Positions 1-7,423 of a DNA stretch of 26,243 nucleotides are shown in pieces (the stretch's first letter is position 1; every line of letters begins with the position of its first letter). A model generated the notes under the pieces. The model ran no database searches and was not told the origin of the DNA. It saw nothing but the letters and a program-made list of their open reading frames with translations. Source of the stretch: Synergistales bacterium (lineage in GTDB: Bacteria; Synergistota; Synergistia; Synergistales; Aminobacteriaceae); assembly GCA_025997955.1 (NCBI GenBank), contig BNVH01000055.1:1-26243 (forward strand), read 5' to 3'. The translations under genes were made by a program, and so were the position numbers.

Positions 1-208
1 TCTCGCCGATAAGTAATCCTTTGAATAAAACAGAACTTTTGATAGGCGGACGGCCACCGTTACCATCTTTTGTTTTATCAGGGCGAATACCGTCAATTAT
101 TGTGATAAATGGTGTCCAGTTCATAATATTGTCTAATCTTTCTAACGGGTCACCAAGATGGTCAAGGCGTCCATATATCTGTTCATCAAGCAAAAAATTT
201 AGTTGCAT
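1..208 (-). CDS. IS5-type transposase, N-terminal part (runs off the left edge)
   Basis: On the minus strand an open frame starts with ATG at 208 and is still open at base 1, giving about 69 residues. It begins MQLNFLLDEQIYGRLD and contains LGDPLERLDNIMNWTPF and later GGRPPIKSSVLFKGLLIGE. This is the layout of the N-terminal DUF772-like region of IS5-family transposases, which bind the element ends and catalyse DDE transposition. The catalytic region would lie outside the window. A purine-rich stretch (GGTAGGTG) precedes the start. The other end of the element is off the window, so terminal inverted repeats and target duplication could not be identified, nor can I tell whether the element is intact. 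The family call comes from recalled similarity. Confidence 0.75.
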   Translation of the reverse strand, partial: MQLNFLLDEQIYGRLDHLGDPLERLDNIMNWTPFITIIDGIRPDKTKDGNGGRPPIKSSVLFKGLLIGE

Positions 209-332
209 AATTCACACCTACCTTAGTCAATATCGTTGTTTATCATGTTATATTACAGCATTTATTCTCTTAATCTGCAAGGGGGTTTTTAGAGGTGACC
301 TAATGCTGAAAAAATAAATAATTTGCGCGGCG
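209..332. other. Non-coding upstream flank of the transposase
   Basis: No convincing gene lies here. On the minus strand this is the leader of the transposase, and one end of the insertion element should fall in it, but the inverted repeat cannot be defined without the far end. The plus-strand open frame crossing 21-317 is antisense to the transposase and has no coding features. Confidence 0.5.
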
Positions 333-361
333 TTGACGGCACGAGGTATAAGTAATAAAAT
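333..361 (+). promoter_or_regulatory. Sigma70-like promoter of the ferredoxin gene
   Basis: TTGACG at 333-338 and TAAAAT at 356-361 are separated by 17 bases, close to the sigma70 consensus. The ferredoxin start follows about 50 bases later. Assigned from sequence only. Confidence 0.6.
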
Positions 362-413
362 ACGGGACATTGATTTTCATATTTTTATTTTTTCTTTTTG
401 CGGGGTGTGAGTT

Positions 414-596
414 ATGAAGGTTTCTCTGGATTCAAAAAGATGCATAGGGTGCGGCGTATGCTGTCAGATATGCCCCGATATCTTTCGCCTAAACGAGGCG
501 TCCGGAGTCGCTGAAGTTTCGCGTCCCGAAACGACAGAAGATACGGCGAAAGAGGCCGAAGGCAGCTGCCCGGTAAGCTGCATAATTGTCGCGTAG
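414..596 (+). CDS. Small single-cluster [4Fe-4S] ferredoxin
   Basis: This 60-residue protein is a soluble low-potential electron carrier. It has C10-x2-C13-x2-C16 and a distal C52 followed by Pro, the ligand pattern of monocluster ferredoxins such as the 60-residue Thermotoga protein. Extra cysteines sit at 17, 20 and 56. In the Thermotoga ferredoxin two non-ligand cysteines form a disulfide, and C20 with C56 could do so here, which is inference. The length matches the family and there is no second CxxCxxC motif. It starts with ATG after GGGGTG, has its own promoter and stands alone between the insertion element and the tRNA. Its redox partner cannot be told from context; anaerobes use such proteins with pyruvate:ferredoxin oxidoreductase or hydrogenases. 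Confidence 0.92.
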   Translation: MKVSLDSKRCIGCGVCCQICPDIFRLNEASGVAEVSRPETTEDTAKEAEGSCPVSCIIVA

Positions 597-634
597 CGTT
601 TGTCGGTTTCTCTCATTCGCTACGGCGCAATTTT
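592..634 (+). terminator. Possible terminator after the ferredoxin
   Basis: CGTAGCG at 592-598, overlapping the stop codon, pairs with CGCTACG at 618-624. A run of five T follows a few bases later. The loop is long and the T run is displaced, so this is a weak call. Confidence 0.35.
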
Positions 635-682
635 TAAAGCGGCACAGGCTTGAAAATGGGAAAACTCAAAAAAATTTCTGGC

Positions 683-711
683 TTGACAGGGATTATTATC
701 ACGTATAAAAT
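683..711 (+). promoter_or_regulatory. Promoter of the tRNA-Ala gene
   Basis: TTGACA at 683-688 and TAAAAT at 706-711 with a 17-base spacer form a near-perfect sigma70 promoter. The mature tRNA starts 38 bases downstream, as expected for a stable RNA gene. Confidence 0.8.
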
Positions 712-749
712 ATTTGATTGTTGTGTGTGGGTGTTTTGTTTTTAAGTAA

Positions 750-825
750 GGGGCTGTAGCGCAGTTGGGAGCGCGCTTCCCTCGCACGGAAGAGGTCGTG
801 AGTTCGAATCTCATCAGCTCCACCA
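750..825 (+). tRNA. tRNA-Ala, anticodon CGC, with encoded CCA
   Basis: A complete cloverleaf can be folded. The 7-bp acceptor stem is 750-756 with 815-821 and the D stem is GCGC with GCGC. The anticodon stem CTTCC/GGAAG carries the loop CTCGCAC, with anticodon CGC at 783-785. The T arm holds TTCGAAT. The discriminator is A822 and CCA is encoded at 823-825. The third acceptor pair is G752 with T819, the G3-U70 wobble that defines alanine identity, so the anticodon and the identity element agree. It decodes GCG. Confidence 0.96.
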
Positions 826-837
826 TTTGATAAAATA

Positions 838-884
838 GAAACCCACCTGATTTGGCTTATGTCAAGCCTTTTCGGGTGGGTTTC
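838..884 (+). terminator. Hairpin terminator after tRNA-Ala
   Basis: GAAACCCACC at 838-847 pairs perfectly with GGTGGGTTTC at 875-884, and further pairs (one a wobble) extend the stem inward. A small inner hairpin (GGCTT/AAGCC) sits in the loop. The 3' arm ends with T residues. It begins 13 bases after the encoded CCA, so it most likely ends the tRNA transcript, and it may also stop minus-strand transcription arriving from the antitoxin-like genes. Confidence 0.7.
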
Positions 885-896
885 AATATTAGCTTA

Positions 897-1159
897 TCAA
901 GAGCCGTTACGCTCCCTTACAGCGCTAACCCGATTATTACAATACTCGTCAACTTCGTCTAATATTCCTTCCTCGCCCGTTAGTTTGACGCCAACGCGCC
1001 ATTATTGCTTATAACTATAGCGGCAATCAGAAGAATATCCGTCTGAGTTTTCTTGATTGGTTCAGTAAACGCGATGATAACTTCATATTCCTCAACCACG
1101 GGGACAGGTTGCGCCAATTTGAAACAGTTTCCGTCATATATAGCCTTTATTGCGAACAT
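897..1159 (-). pseudogene. DUF104/AF2212-like antitoxin reading frame, probably frameshifted
   Basis: An ATG at 1159 follows AAAGGCGG at good spacing and opens a 59-codon frame ending at 980. Its start, MFAIKAIYDGNCFKLAQPVP followed by VVEEYEVIIAFTEPIKK, matches the N-terminal layout of small DUF104/AF2212-like antitoxins, which usually precede a PIN-domain toxin. The last 20 residues look unlike the family. A different minus-strand frame over 995-897 encodes a charged stretch containing KLTGEEGILDEVDEYCNNR and ends at 897. One missing base near 985 would join the two into about 86 residues, within the family's size. The N-terminal match is seen; the frameshift is inferred. No toxin partner follows. 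The plain alternative is a genuine 59-residue protein at 980-1159. Confidence 0.5.
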
Positions 1160-1253
1160 AGTAAACGCCGCCTTTCAAAAAACCATATAACTTAATTATA
1201 CACAAATGTCCCTGATAAAGATAAGGTCGTTGCACGTATTTTTTCATATCTAA

Positions 1254-1759
1254 CTATTGCAAAACACAAACTATCTCATCTCGCGTAATATACAAATAAT
1301 CCGGGTCGTCATTCAATGCCCTAAACCCAAAATACTGATAAAAAGCGCGCGCCGTTTCATTCTTCGCTTCCGTAACAAAGAAAGCCCACGCAAGGCTTTC
1401 TTTTAGATATGCGCCAAAAGCGTCAAATAGCAGGAATTTTCCAACTCCGCATCCTTTATGCCGCGTATCGACAGCCAAGCGCCCCAACAAAATAGCCGGG
1501 ATACTTCGATAATGAGGCAACTTGCGCCGTATAATCAAAGCGACGTCCGACAGCGGAATCCCCGTAACCGTTATGGAATAAAAACCTGCGATTTCGCACT
1601 CATTAACTTGTGGAGTCGCTACATAAACGTTTGCAAAATGTTTCTTAACGTCTTGTGTCGCTTGCTGAGTGATATATCGGTCTACGCTTCCACCCCGCAG
1701 TTGAACGCCCCTCTATCATGTTTGGGCAATAAAGGTTCAGTGACGTACAATCCATTCAC
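1254..1759 (-). pseudogene. GNAT-family toxin (TacT-like), single-base frameshift
   Basis: The frame opens with GTG at 1759, overlapping the antitoxin end by 23 bases. It reads MNGLYVTEPLLPKHDRGAFN then CGVEA and stops at TAG (1682-1684). A frame shifted by one base continues as VDRYITQQATQDVKKHF through GRLAVD, the acetyl-CoA loop RHKGCGVG and FYQYFGF to the stop at 1254. Family members carry an unbroken CGVEALDRYI-like segment at this point, so one base was lost around 1684-1687. Restored, the protein would have 168 residues, typical for these toxins, which acetylate aminoacyl-tRNAs and block translation. Gene order and overlap with the DUF1778 antitoxin are the usual ones. The downstream piece alone lacks the N-terminal strand and is unlikely to be active. 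A sequencing error is possible. Confidence 0.85.
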
Positions 1760-2042
1760 CCTCCGCTATAGCCTCTTTGTAATCTTTTGCGGCTCGTCTT
1801 AAAGCGTCGTTTGGCGTGGGCGGATTTTCTAAATCGGTCAGCATTTGCGTCACTGAAGAACGGGAGATGTGCAAAAATCTGTGTTTTTCTATAATATCAG
1901 CAACCGTATCGGTCATCGAGGCAATAATAACGTCGGACAACGAGCGCCCTTCAAGCTCGGCCGCTTGCTCCCAAGATTCTTTGAGCTCTCGAGGCAACCT
2001 TAAACCTACACGGGCTTCTTTTGTTTGTGTTTGAGTCACCAT
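1737..2042 (-). CDS. DUF1778-family antitoxin (TacA-like, ribbon-helix-helix)
   Basis: This 101-residue protein has an N-terminal ribbon-helix-helix region, residues about 10-45 (VGLRLPRELKESWEQAAELE, then GRSLSDVII), for DNA binding and dimerisation. Its C-terminal tail has LENPPTPNDALRRAAKDY, the PNxxLR-type segment that family antitoxins lay across the GNAT toxin. It should neutralise the toxin encoded just downstream and repress its own promoter. I chose ATG at 2042 because GGAGGT lies nine bases upstream; an upstream frame extension to 2162 has no ribosome site and runs through the promoter. The antitoxin is intact while the toxin frame is broken. Confidence 0.88.
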   Translation of the reverse strand: MVTQTQTKEARVGLRLPRELKESWEQAAELEGRSLSDVIIASMTDTVADIIEKHRFLHISRSSVTQMLTDLENPPTPNDALRRAAKDYKEAIAEGEWIVRH

Positions 2043-2070
2043 GATAAACATACCTCCGTAATGTGAATTG

Positions 2071-2104
2071 CAATATTGTACGTTTTTTCGACGCACAATG
2101 TCAA
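2071..2104 (-). promoter_or_regulatory. Promoter and possible self-operator of the antitoxin
   Basis: On the minus strand TTGACA (2104-2099) and TACAAT (2080-2075) are 18 bases apart. The -10 region overlaps the palindrome CAATATTG (2071-2078), a plausible binding site for the ribbon-helix-helix antitoxin. The promoter match is clear; the operator role is inferred. Confidence 0.65.
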
Positions 2105-2126
2105 TCCCTGTTACGCAAAATAACAA

Positions 2127-2157
2127 AGGCGACCCCAATGTTTCGGGGCCGCTTTTT
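2127..2157 (-). terminator. Terminator of the V-type ATPase operon
   Basis: GCGACCCC at 2129-2136 pairs with GGGGCCGC at 2145-2152 with one mismatch and an 8-base loop. On the minus strand it is followed by CTTTGTTATTTT. It lies about 25 bases after the subunit D stop. A T run also follows on the plus strand, so it could work both ways. Confidence 0.72.
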
Positions 2158-2177
2158 ATCAAAAATCCGTCCTTTTG

Positions 2178-2804
2178 TTACGCTCCCTTACGCACTATCT
2201 CCTTAATCTTCATCAGCCTTGAGAGCGTCGACCGTTCTTGCTCGTCGAGCTTCATGCTGATGTAGCGGATAGTCTCCGCGAGGTTCGGGATCATGACGTA
2301 CTCCAAGGCGTTGACGCGCCGCCTCGTGCGCTCTATTTCGCTCGCCATTAGTCTTATGGCCTTCTCTTTGGCGGCCAAGTCGAGCAAGCGGATAGTCAGC
2401 TTGCTGAACTGCTCAAGCGCCACGTCCAAGAGGGGAGGGACCGAAGCGAAGCCGTAGTTCACGGGGTTACCCTCCTGTTTGACGTGATACTCCGGCACTA
2501 CGACGCTCATGACGTTTCGCCACGTGACCGAGAGCGAGCATTTAGCGCCGGGGAACATTAAAGCCTGCTCAAGCACCTCTGGCGTCGTCTGGGCGCGGGA
2601 GAGGACGAACGTGCCGAAGCACTCTTTGAGCTCTTTCTCCACCTCTTCACGAAGCGCTTTGCCCTCGCGGGCTCGCTCCAGAAACGCCTTTATCAGCGCG
2701 TCCTGCTTGTCCTTCAGGAGCTTATGTCCGCGCTTAGCGACGACGAGCCGCTTTTTGAGGCGCGACAGCTCCATACGGTTGGGGTTTACGTTTATGCGTG
2801 CCAT
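2178..2804 (-). CDS. ntpD: V-type ATPase subunit D (central stalk)
   Basis: This 208-residue protein is the D subunit, the rotating axle that runs inside the A3B3 ring and couples catalysis to the membrane rotor. It begins MARINVNPNRMELSRLKKRL, the highly conserved N-terminus of the family. The N- and C-terminal thirds are long charged helices that form an antiparallel coiled coil, and the C-terminal part has the typical RTRRRVNALEYVMIPNL segment. The length is usual. It is the last gene of the operon, 18 bases after subunit B, and a terminator follows. Confidence 0.96.
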   Translation of the reverse strand: MARINVNPNRMELSRLKKRLVVAKRGHKLLKDKQDALIKAFLERAREGKALREEVEKELKECFGTFVLSRAQTTPEVLEQALMFPGAKCSLSVTWRNVMSVVVPEYHVKQEGNPVNYGFASVPPLLDVALEQFSKLTIRLLDLAAKEKAIRLMASEIERTRRRVNALEYVMIPNLAETIRYISMKLDEQERSTLSRLMKIKEIVRKGA

Positions 2805-2822
2805 TTAAGCACTCACCCCCGA

Positions 2823-4226
2823 CTAAGCCTTACCCTTGGCTTCGAGCCTCGGCTTCAGGTACTTCTCAATATAGGCGTCGCGGACGCGCTTGAGCTCCTT
2901 GGTTGGGATCATGGTCAGAAGCTCCCAGCCAAGTTCGAGCGTGCTCTCTATCGTGCGGTTCTCGTACTCGCCCTGACGGATATACTTATCCTCAAAGACG
3001 TCGGAGAAATGCGCGAAAGCCTTGTCCTCATCGGTCAACGCGCCTTCGCCCAAGATGACGGCCAACTCCTTGGCCTCCTTGCCTCGCGCGTATGCCGCGA
3101 ATAGCTGATTCATGAGGTCGGCGTGGTCCTCGCGGGTCTTCTCCTTGCCGATACCCTTGTCCTTCAAGCGGGACAGGGAGGGCAGGACGTCGACCGGCGG
3201 GTAGATGCCCTTGCGGTGCAACGCGCGGGAAAGGATAATTTGCCCCTCTGTGATGTAGCCGGTGAGGTCGGGAATCGGGTGCGTCTTGTCGTCCTCGGGC
3301 ATTGTGAGAATAGGAATCTGCGTTATGGAGCCGCTTTTGCCCTTGAGCCGTCCGGCGCGCTCGTACATCGTGGCGAGGTCCGTGTAGAGGTAGCCCGGGT
3401 AGCCTCGGCGTCCTGGAACCTCTTTGCGAGCGGCGGAGATTTCGCGCAGAGCCTCGCAGTAGTTCGTGAGGTCGGTCAGGATGACGACGACGTGCATGTC
3501 GCACTCAAACGCCAAATACTCGGCGGCCGTGAGGGCGATACGGGGCGTGGTGATACGCTCAATAGCCGGATCGTCGGCTAAGTTGATGTAAAGCACCGTG
3601 CGCTGCAGCGCGCCCGTTTTGCGGAAGTCCTCCATAAAGAAAGAGGCTTCTTCAAACGTAATGCCCATAGCGGCGAAGACGACCGCGAAGTCCTCGTGGC
3701 CGCTGATGACCGTGGCCTGGCGCGCTATCTGCGCCGCCATGCGGTTATGGGGAAGGCCGCTCGCTGAGAATATCGGCAGCTTCTGTCCGCGGACCATCGG
3801 GTTCAGTCCGTCGATGGTGGATATGCCTGTCTGGATGAACTCGGACGGGAAGTCGCGCGAGTAGGGGTTCATGGGCATACCGTTTATGTCGAGCGTCTTT
3901 TGCGGTATCAACTGCGCTCCGCCGTCTATTGGCTCGCCGCGTCCGTTGAAGACGCGTCCTAGCATATCGCGCGCGACTGGTAACATAAGGACTTTGCCGA
4001 GGAAATGCGCTTTTGTGCCCTCTATATCAATACCGCTCGTCCCCTCGAAGACCTGGACGAGAGCGCGGGTGGACTCTATCTCCAAGACGCGCCCGCGACG
4101 GCGCTCGCCGCTTTCGAGCTCTATCTCGACAAGCTCGTCGTAGCGCACGCCCGACGTATTCTCGACCATCATAAGCGGGCCGGAGAGGCCTGAGAGCGTC
4201 CTATATTCTTTAGGCAACGTTTTCAT
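2823..4226 (-). CDS. ntpB: V-type ATPase subunit B
   Basis: Subunit B (467 residues) alternates with A in the catalytic hexamer and contributes to the nucleotide sites at the interface but does not hydrolyse ATP itself. The family start KEYRTLSGLSGPLMMVENTS is present, followed by the ATPase core with SGLPHNRMAAQIARQA at the place where A has its P-loop. There is no Walker A GxxGxGKT, as expected for B. The SGSITQIPILTMPEDD and YPPVDVLPSLSRL segments are the conserved ones. An in-frame GTG exists at 4235, but ATG at 4226 has AGGCGG eight bases upstream and gives the usual N-terminus. The gene overlaps the end of subunit A by 17 bases, which suggests translational coupling. Confidence 0.97.
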   Translation of the reverse strand: MKTLPKEYRTLSGLSGPLMMVENTSGVRYDELVEIELESGERRRGRVLEIESTRALVQVFEGTSGIDIEGTKAHFLGKVLMLPVARDMLGRVFNGRGEPIDGGAQLIPQKTLDINGMPMNPYSRDFPSEFIQTGISTIDGLNPMVRGQKLPIFSASGLPHNRMAAQIARQATVISGHEDFAVVFAAMGITFEEASFFMEDFRKTGALQRTVLYINLADDPAIERITTPRIALTAAEYLAFECDMHVVVILTDLTNYCEALREISAARKEVPGRRGYPGYLYTDLATMYERAGRLKGKSGSITQIPILTMPEDDKTHPIPDLTGYITEGQIILSRALHRKGIYPPVDVLPSLSRLKDKGIGKEKTREDHADLMNQLFAAYARGKEAKELAVILGEGALTDEDKAFAHFSDVFEDKYIRQGEYENRTIESTLELGWELLTMIPTKELKRVRDAYIEKYLKPRLEAKGKA

Positions 4227-6024
4227 TCTGCTCACCGCCTTCTGTCGAGACGTCCGGAACTATGGCGCTTATCTGCTCCTTGATGACGTTCTCCAACTTG
4301 TTTATGTCGTTAATCTGCTTCTCCTCAAGGTAACGCATACGGGCTATCTGTTCGCGCACTTTGAGGTTGAAGAGATCGTTCATCGGCGCGCCCTTCTTGA
4401 GGGCCTCCATGCCGGCGTGGTGGAACCTCACTATAGTTTTAAGCATACGGAACTGCTTGTCCATTGAGGCGTAGGTATCGACCTCGTGAAAAGCGTTCTG
4501 GTGCAGAAAGTCCTCTCGGAGCGACTTCGCCGTCTCCAAAACCATGCGCTCCTCGCGGGAAAGCGCGTCTATTCCGACCAAGCGCACGACCTCGCGAAGC
4601 TGATCCTCTTCCTCAAGAAGGCTCATAGCCTCTATGCGAAGCGGGCTCCACTCGTCGTCAAAGCGGGCGTCCCAATACTCGTCAAGGGTTTGAGTGTAAA
4701 GGGAGTAGCTCGAAAGCCAGTTGATGGCCGGGAAGTGGCGCTGGTAGGCGAGGTTCGCGTCAAGGCCCCAGAAGACCTTCGTGACGCGGAGAGTGTTCTG
4801 CGTTACCGGTTCGGACAAGTCGCCGCCGGGAGGTGAAACGGCCCCGATGACGCTGACTGAGCCCTCACGTCCGTCTTTACCCTTGACTATGCAGCGTCCG
4901 GCGCGCTCGTAGAACGACGCGAGGCGCGTACCGAGGTAGGCGGGGTATCCCTCTTCGCCTGGCATCTCCTCAAGGCGTCCTGACATCTCACGGAGCGCCT
5001 CGGCCCAGCGGCTTGTGGAGTCGGCCATAAGAGCCACGGAATAGCCCATGTCGCGGTAATACTCGGCCAGAGTGATAGCCGTATATATGGACGCCTCGCG
5101 GGCGGCCACTGGCATGTTGGACGTGTTGGCTATAAGCGTCGTGCGCTTCATCAGAGGATGCCCAGTCTGCGGGTCGTCGAGCTCCGGGAACTCCAAAAGC
5201 ACGTCGGTCATCTCGTTGCCGCGCTCGCCGCACCCGACGTAGACGACTATCTGTGCCTGCGCCCACTTGGCGAACTGGTGCTGAATGACGGTCTTGCCAG
5301 AGCCAAAAGGCCCCGGAACACAGGCCGTGCCGCCAAGCGCTATCGGAAAGAACGCGTCGACTATGCGCTGACCTGTGGACATGGGCACGTTGGGTGGAAG
5401 GCGCTTAGCCACGGGACGGGGCTTACGCACCGGCCAGCGCTGAAGCATTTTGACCTCGTGCTTCGCGCCGTTGCCCTCTATGACGGCTATGATTTCCTCA
5501 ACGGTATGCTCTCCGCCACTGACGCTCTTTACGGTCCCCTTGACTCCTATAGGAACCAAGATTCTGTGCTCGACGACGACCGTCTCCTGGACGATACCCA
5601 AGACGTCGCCCTCTTCGACCGTATCGCCGGCTTTGACGCGCGGCTCGAACTTCCATTTTTTAGTGCGGTTGATGGCCGGGACGTTGATTCCGCGCGATAT
5701 AAAGTGGCTCTTGGCCGCCTGCTCAATAAGCTCTAAGGGACGCTGAATGCCGTCGTAGAACTGCTCGATTATCCCAGGCCCAAGCTCGACGGAAAGAGGC
5801 TCACCCAAGCAGACGACTGGCTCGCCCGGCATGAGGCCGGAGGTTTCCTCGTAGGCTTGGATAGACGCCGTGTCGTCCTTGAGTTCGACGATCTCGCCGA
5901 CAAGGCCTATATCGCCGATATGCACAACGTCATACATGCTTGATCCCAGCATTCCCTTGGCGACTATCAAGGGGCCGGAGATGCGCTCTATGACGCCTCT
6001 GATTTTATTTTCTTCATTGGGCAT
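4210..6024 (-). CDS. ntpA: V-type ATPase catalytic subunit A
   Basis: The catalytic subunit (604 residues) binds and hydrolyses ATP in the A3B3 head. The N-terminal beta-barrel (about 1-75) is followed by the A-specific non-homologous region (about 110-190) that separates A from F-type beta subunits. The P-loop GPFGSGKT is at 238-245, and the downstream motifs GCGERGNEM, ADSTSRWAEALRE and VSPPGGDLSEPVTQNTLR are all present. No insertion or intein interrupts it. It starts 15 bases after subunit F/G ends. Whether the enzyme mainly pumps ions or makes ATP cannot be read from this subunit. Confidence 0.98.
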   Translation of the reverse strand: MPNEENKIRGVIERISGPLIVAKGMLGSSMYDVVHIGDIGLVGEIVELKDDTASIQAYEETSGLMPGEPVVCLGEPLSVELGPGIIEQFYDGIQRPLELIEQAAKSHFISRGINVPAINRTKKWKFEPRVKAGDTVEEGDVLGIVQETVVVEHRILVPIGVKGTVKSVSGGEHTVEEIIAVIEGNGAKHEVKMLQRWPVRKPRPVAKRLPPNVPMSTGQRIVDAFFPIALGGTACVPGPFGSGKTVIQHQFAKWAQAQIVVYVGCGERGNEMTDVLLEFPELDDPQTGHPLMKRTTLIANTSNMPVAAREASIYTAITLAEYYRDMGYSVALMADSTSRWAEALREMSGRLEEMPGEEGYPAYLGTRLASFYERAGRCIVKGKDGREGSVSVIGAVSPPGGDLSEPVTQNTLRVTKVFWGLDANLAYQRHFPAINWLSSYSLYTQTLDEYWDARFDDEWSPLRIEAMSLLEEEDQLREVVRLVGIDALSREERMVLETAKSLREDFLHQNAFHEVDTYASMDKQFRMLKTIVRFHHAGMEALKKGAPMNDLFNLKVREQIARMRYLEEKQINDINKLENVIKEQISAIVPDVSTEGGEQNENVA

Positions 6025-6039
6025 AATTATCTTCCCTCA

Positions 6040-6393
6040 CTATCTCTCTGCAAAAATATCCATGCCGACGGCTTTTTCGACGCTGTTTCGGATGGATGCA
6101 AGACCCGCGCCAGTCGAGCCCATTATACCGGGCAGCGGAAGAACGCTTGTTGAATAGGCGTCGATGACATGCTCGACTTCCTCGGTGAAATCAACGAACA
6201 AGTCCTCTTGAATAAAGACGACGGCGTAGTTCTCCCGCGCCAATTTTTCAAGAATATGTCCAAAGTCGCCGCGCTTTTCGGGCTTCAAGGCAAAAGGAGT
6301 TATCCCGACGGCCTGGAACGGAAGCACCATCTCGTAGTCTCCGATGGCCGCCATAGGCATGGCTGTCTTTGCCGCCGTTTTGTTATCTGCCAT
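6040..6393 (-). CDS. ntpG: V-type ATPase subunit F (NtpG of E. hirae)
   Basis: This 117-residue protein fits subunit F, which binds the D axle and helps rotation. Residues about 14-24 (MAAIGDYEMVL) form the first strand of the Rossmann-like fold, then come FQAVGITPF, a central AVVFIQEDLF strand and LPLPGIMGSTGAG, the conserved LPxPG turn. About a dozen extra N-terminal residues rich in Ala, Lys and Thr precede the fold. The start overlaps the end of subunit C by 11 bases. Naming differs: this is F in general V-ATPase nomenclature and NtpG in Enterococcus hirae. Confidence 0.93.
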   Translation of the reverse strand: MADNKTAAKTAMPMAAIGDYEMVLPFQAVGITPFALKPEKRGDFGHILEKLARENYAVVFIQEDLFVDFTEEVEHVIDAYSTSVLPLPGIMGSTGAGLASIRNSVEKAVGMDIFAER

Positions 6394-7378
6394 GGCTCAG
6401 CAACCTCCTTGCAAACTCGCGATTCAGGCCGTTAGCCACGCACACGAGAGCTATACGTAAATTCTTCGCTTCCTCATCTTTTTGAAGAAGGTAAAGCAGA
6501 ACGTTCTCGGGGGCTTCGGTTTTGTAGTGGGCGCTGCTCAACACCACTATGAGCGAGGCCGAAAGCTCTTTTGACACGTCGCAAAGCACGGCCTGCATGT
6601 CAGACCTATCCTGCAACGCGTCAAATATCGCGCCGAAACTCGTGTGGGAAAGCGACTTTCCCCAGGACTCAAACGGCTCGCTCATGAGGCGCGTCACATC
6701 GTCAGGGCTGAGCGCGCCGCCTTTATGGAAGTAACCGCGAGCGGTCGCCGGGTCGATATTTATTCTCGCTAAGCGAAGGGCGCTTCCGATGTTCTCGGCG
6801 TCGACGCGATGTTCCACCCAACGGACAAGCCCCGGAATATTGAGCGCCGCGGCCAATTTCTTCATGGCGGCGAACAGGCGCTCGTCAATGACGAGCTCAG
6901 CGTCGCGAGCGCTTTTGGTCTGCTCCCACACCGACCAAGCGTGGGGGATGGCGTCGCTCAGGCCATAGGGCAAAAACCCGTACTCCTCACCTTCAATGGC
7001 AAGCACTAATGTCTCCGTGTCGATGGCTCCCATCGCGGAAAGAAGGTCATGGCGGCGCTCTCCGCCCTCTCTGGCCTTGAATGCGCTCTTCAGTATGACC
7101 TTTACGTTGTTGAAGTCATAGGGCATTCTGTAGATGTCTAGAAGCCTTTTGTCGGGCACGAACTGCTCCAAGTCTTTGCAGGTCGCTATCAGTTCGGCGT
7201 CGATTATCTTATCGAACGGCGTCGCGCCGCCTGTTATCCATTGCCCATAGACCGTCTCGCCGAGGGACTTCAGCGCTTCTTCAAGCGTGACGCACTCAAT
7301 TAAGCGAGTAAAAAAAGCCGCGTCCAAGAAACGATTTTCCATGGCCCTCAGTCGAGCCACAGCGTACATATAACTCAT
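6383..7378 (-). CDS. ntpC: V-type ATPase subunit C (d-type)
   Basis: This 331-residue, mostly helical protein is the socket that joins the D/F axle to the membrane proteolipid ring. The start SYMYAVARLRAMENRFLDAAFF and the later YRMPYDFNNVKVILKSAFK segment are typical of the family, which is a threefold repeat of a helical unit. Length is in the normal range. It lies between subunits E and F; 45 A/T-rich bases containing an AGGAG-like stretch near the E stop separate it from E. No membrane segments are seen, as expected. Confidence 0.95.
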   Translation of the reverse strand: MSYMYAVARLRAMENRFLDAAFFTRLIECVTLEEALKSLGETVYGQWITGGATPFDKIIDAELIATCKDLEQFVPDKRLLDIYRMPYDFNNVKVILKSAFKAREGGERRHDLLSAMGAIDTETLVLAIEGEEYGFLPYGLSDAIPHAWSVWEQTKSARDAELVIDERLFAAMKKLAAALNIPGLVRWVEHRVDAENIGSALRLARINIDPATARGYFHKGGALSPDDVTRLMSEPFESWGKSLSHTSFGAIFDALQDRSDMQAVLCDVSKELSASLIVVLSSAHYKTEAPENVLLYLLQKDEEAKNLRIALVCVANGLNREFARRLLSHGR

Positions 7379-7423
7379 TCACCGCACCCCCTTTTCGGAA
7401 AATATATATAACATATTCCAAAA

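Noticed and set aside
21..317. 98-codon plus-strand open frame at the left edge
   Set aside because: It is antisense to the transposase frame, has no family features and no ribosome site at its start.
620..826. 68-codon minus-strand open frame over the tRNA gene
   Set aside because: It is the reverse complement of the tRNA-Ala and its promoter; such spurious proteins are a known artefact of tRNA genes.
1458..2265. Plus-strand open frames across 1458-1802, 1816-2034 and 2068-2265
   Set aside because: They are antisense to the toxin-antitoxin genes, the antitoxin promoter and the ATPase operon end, and have no recognisable domain.
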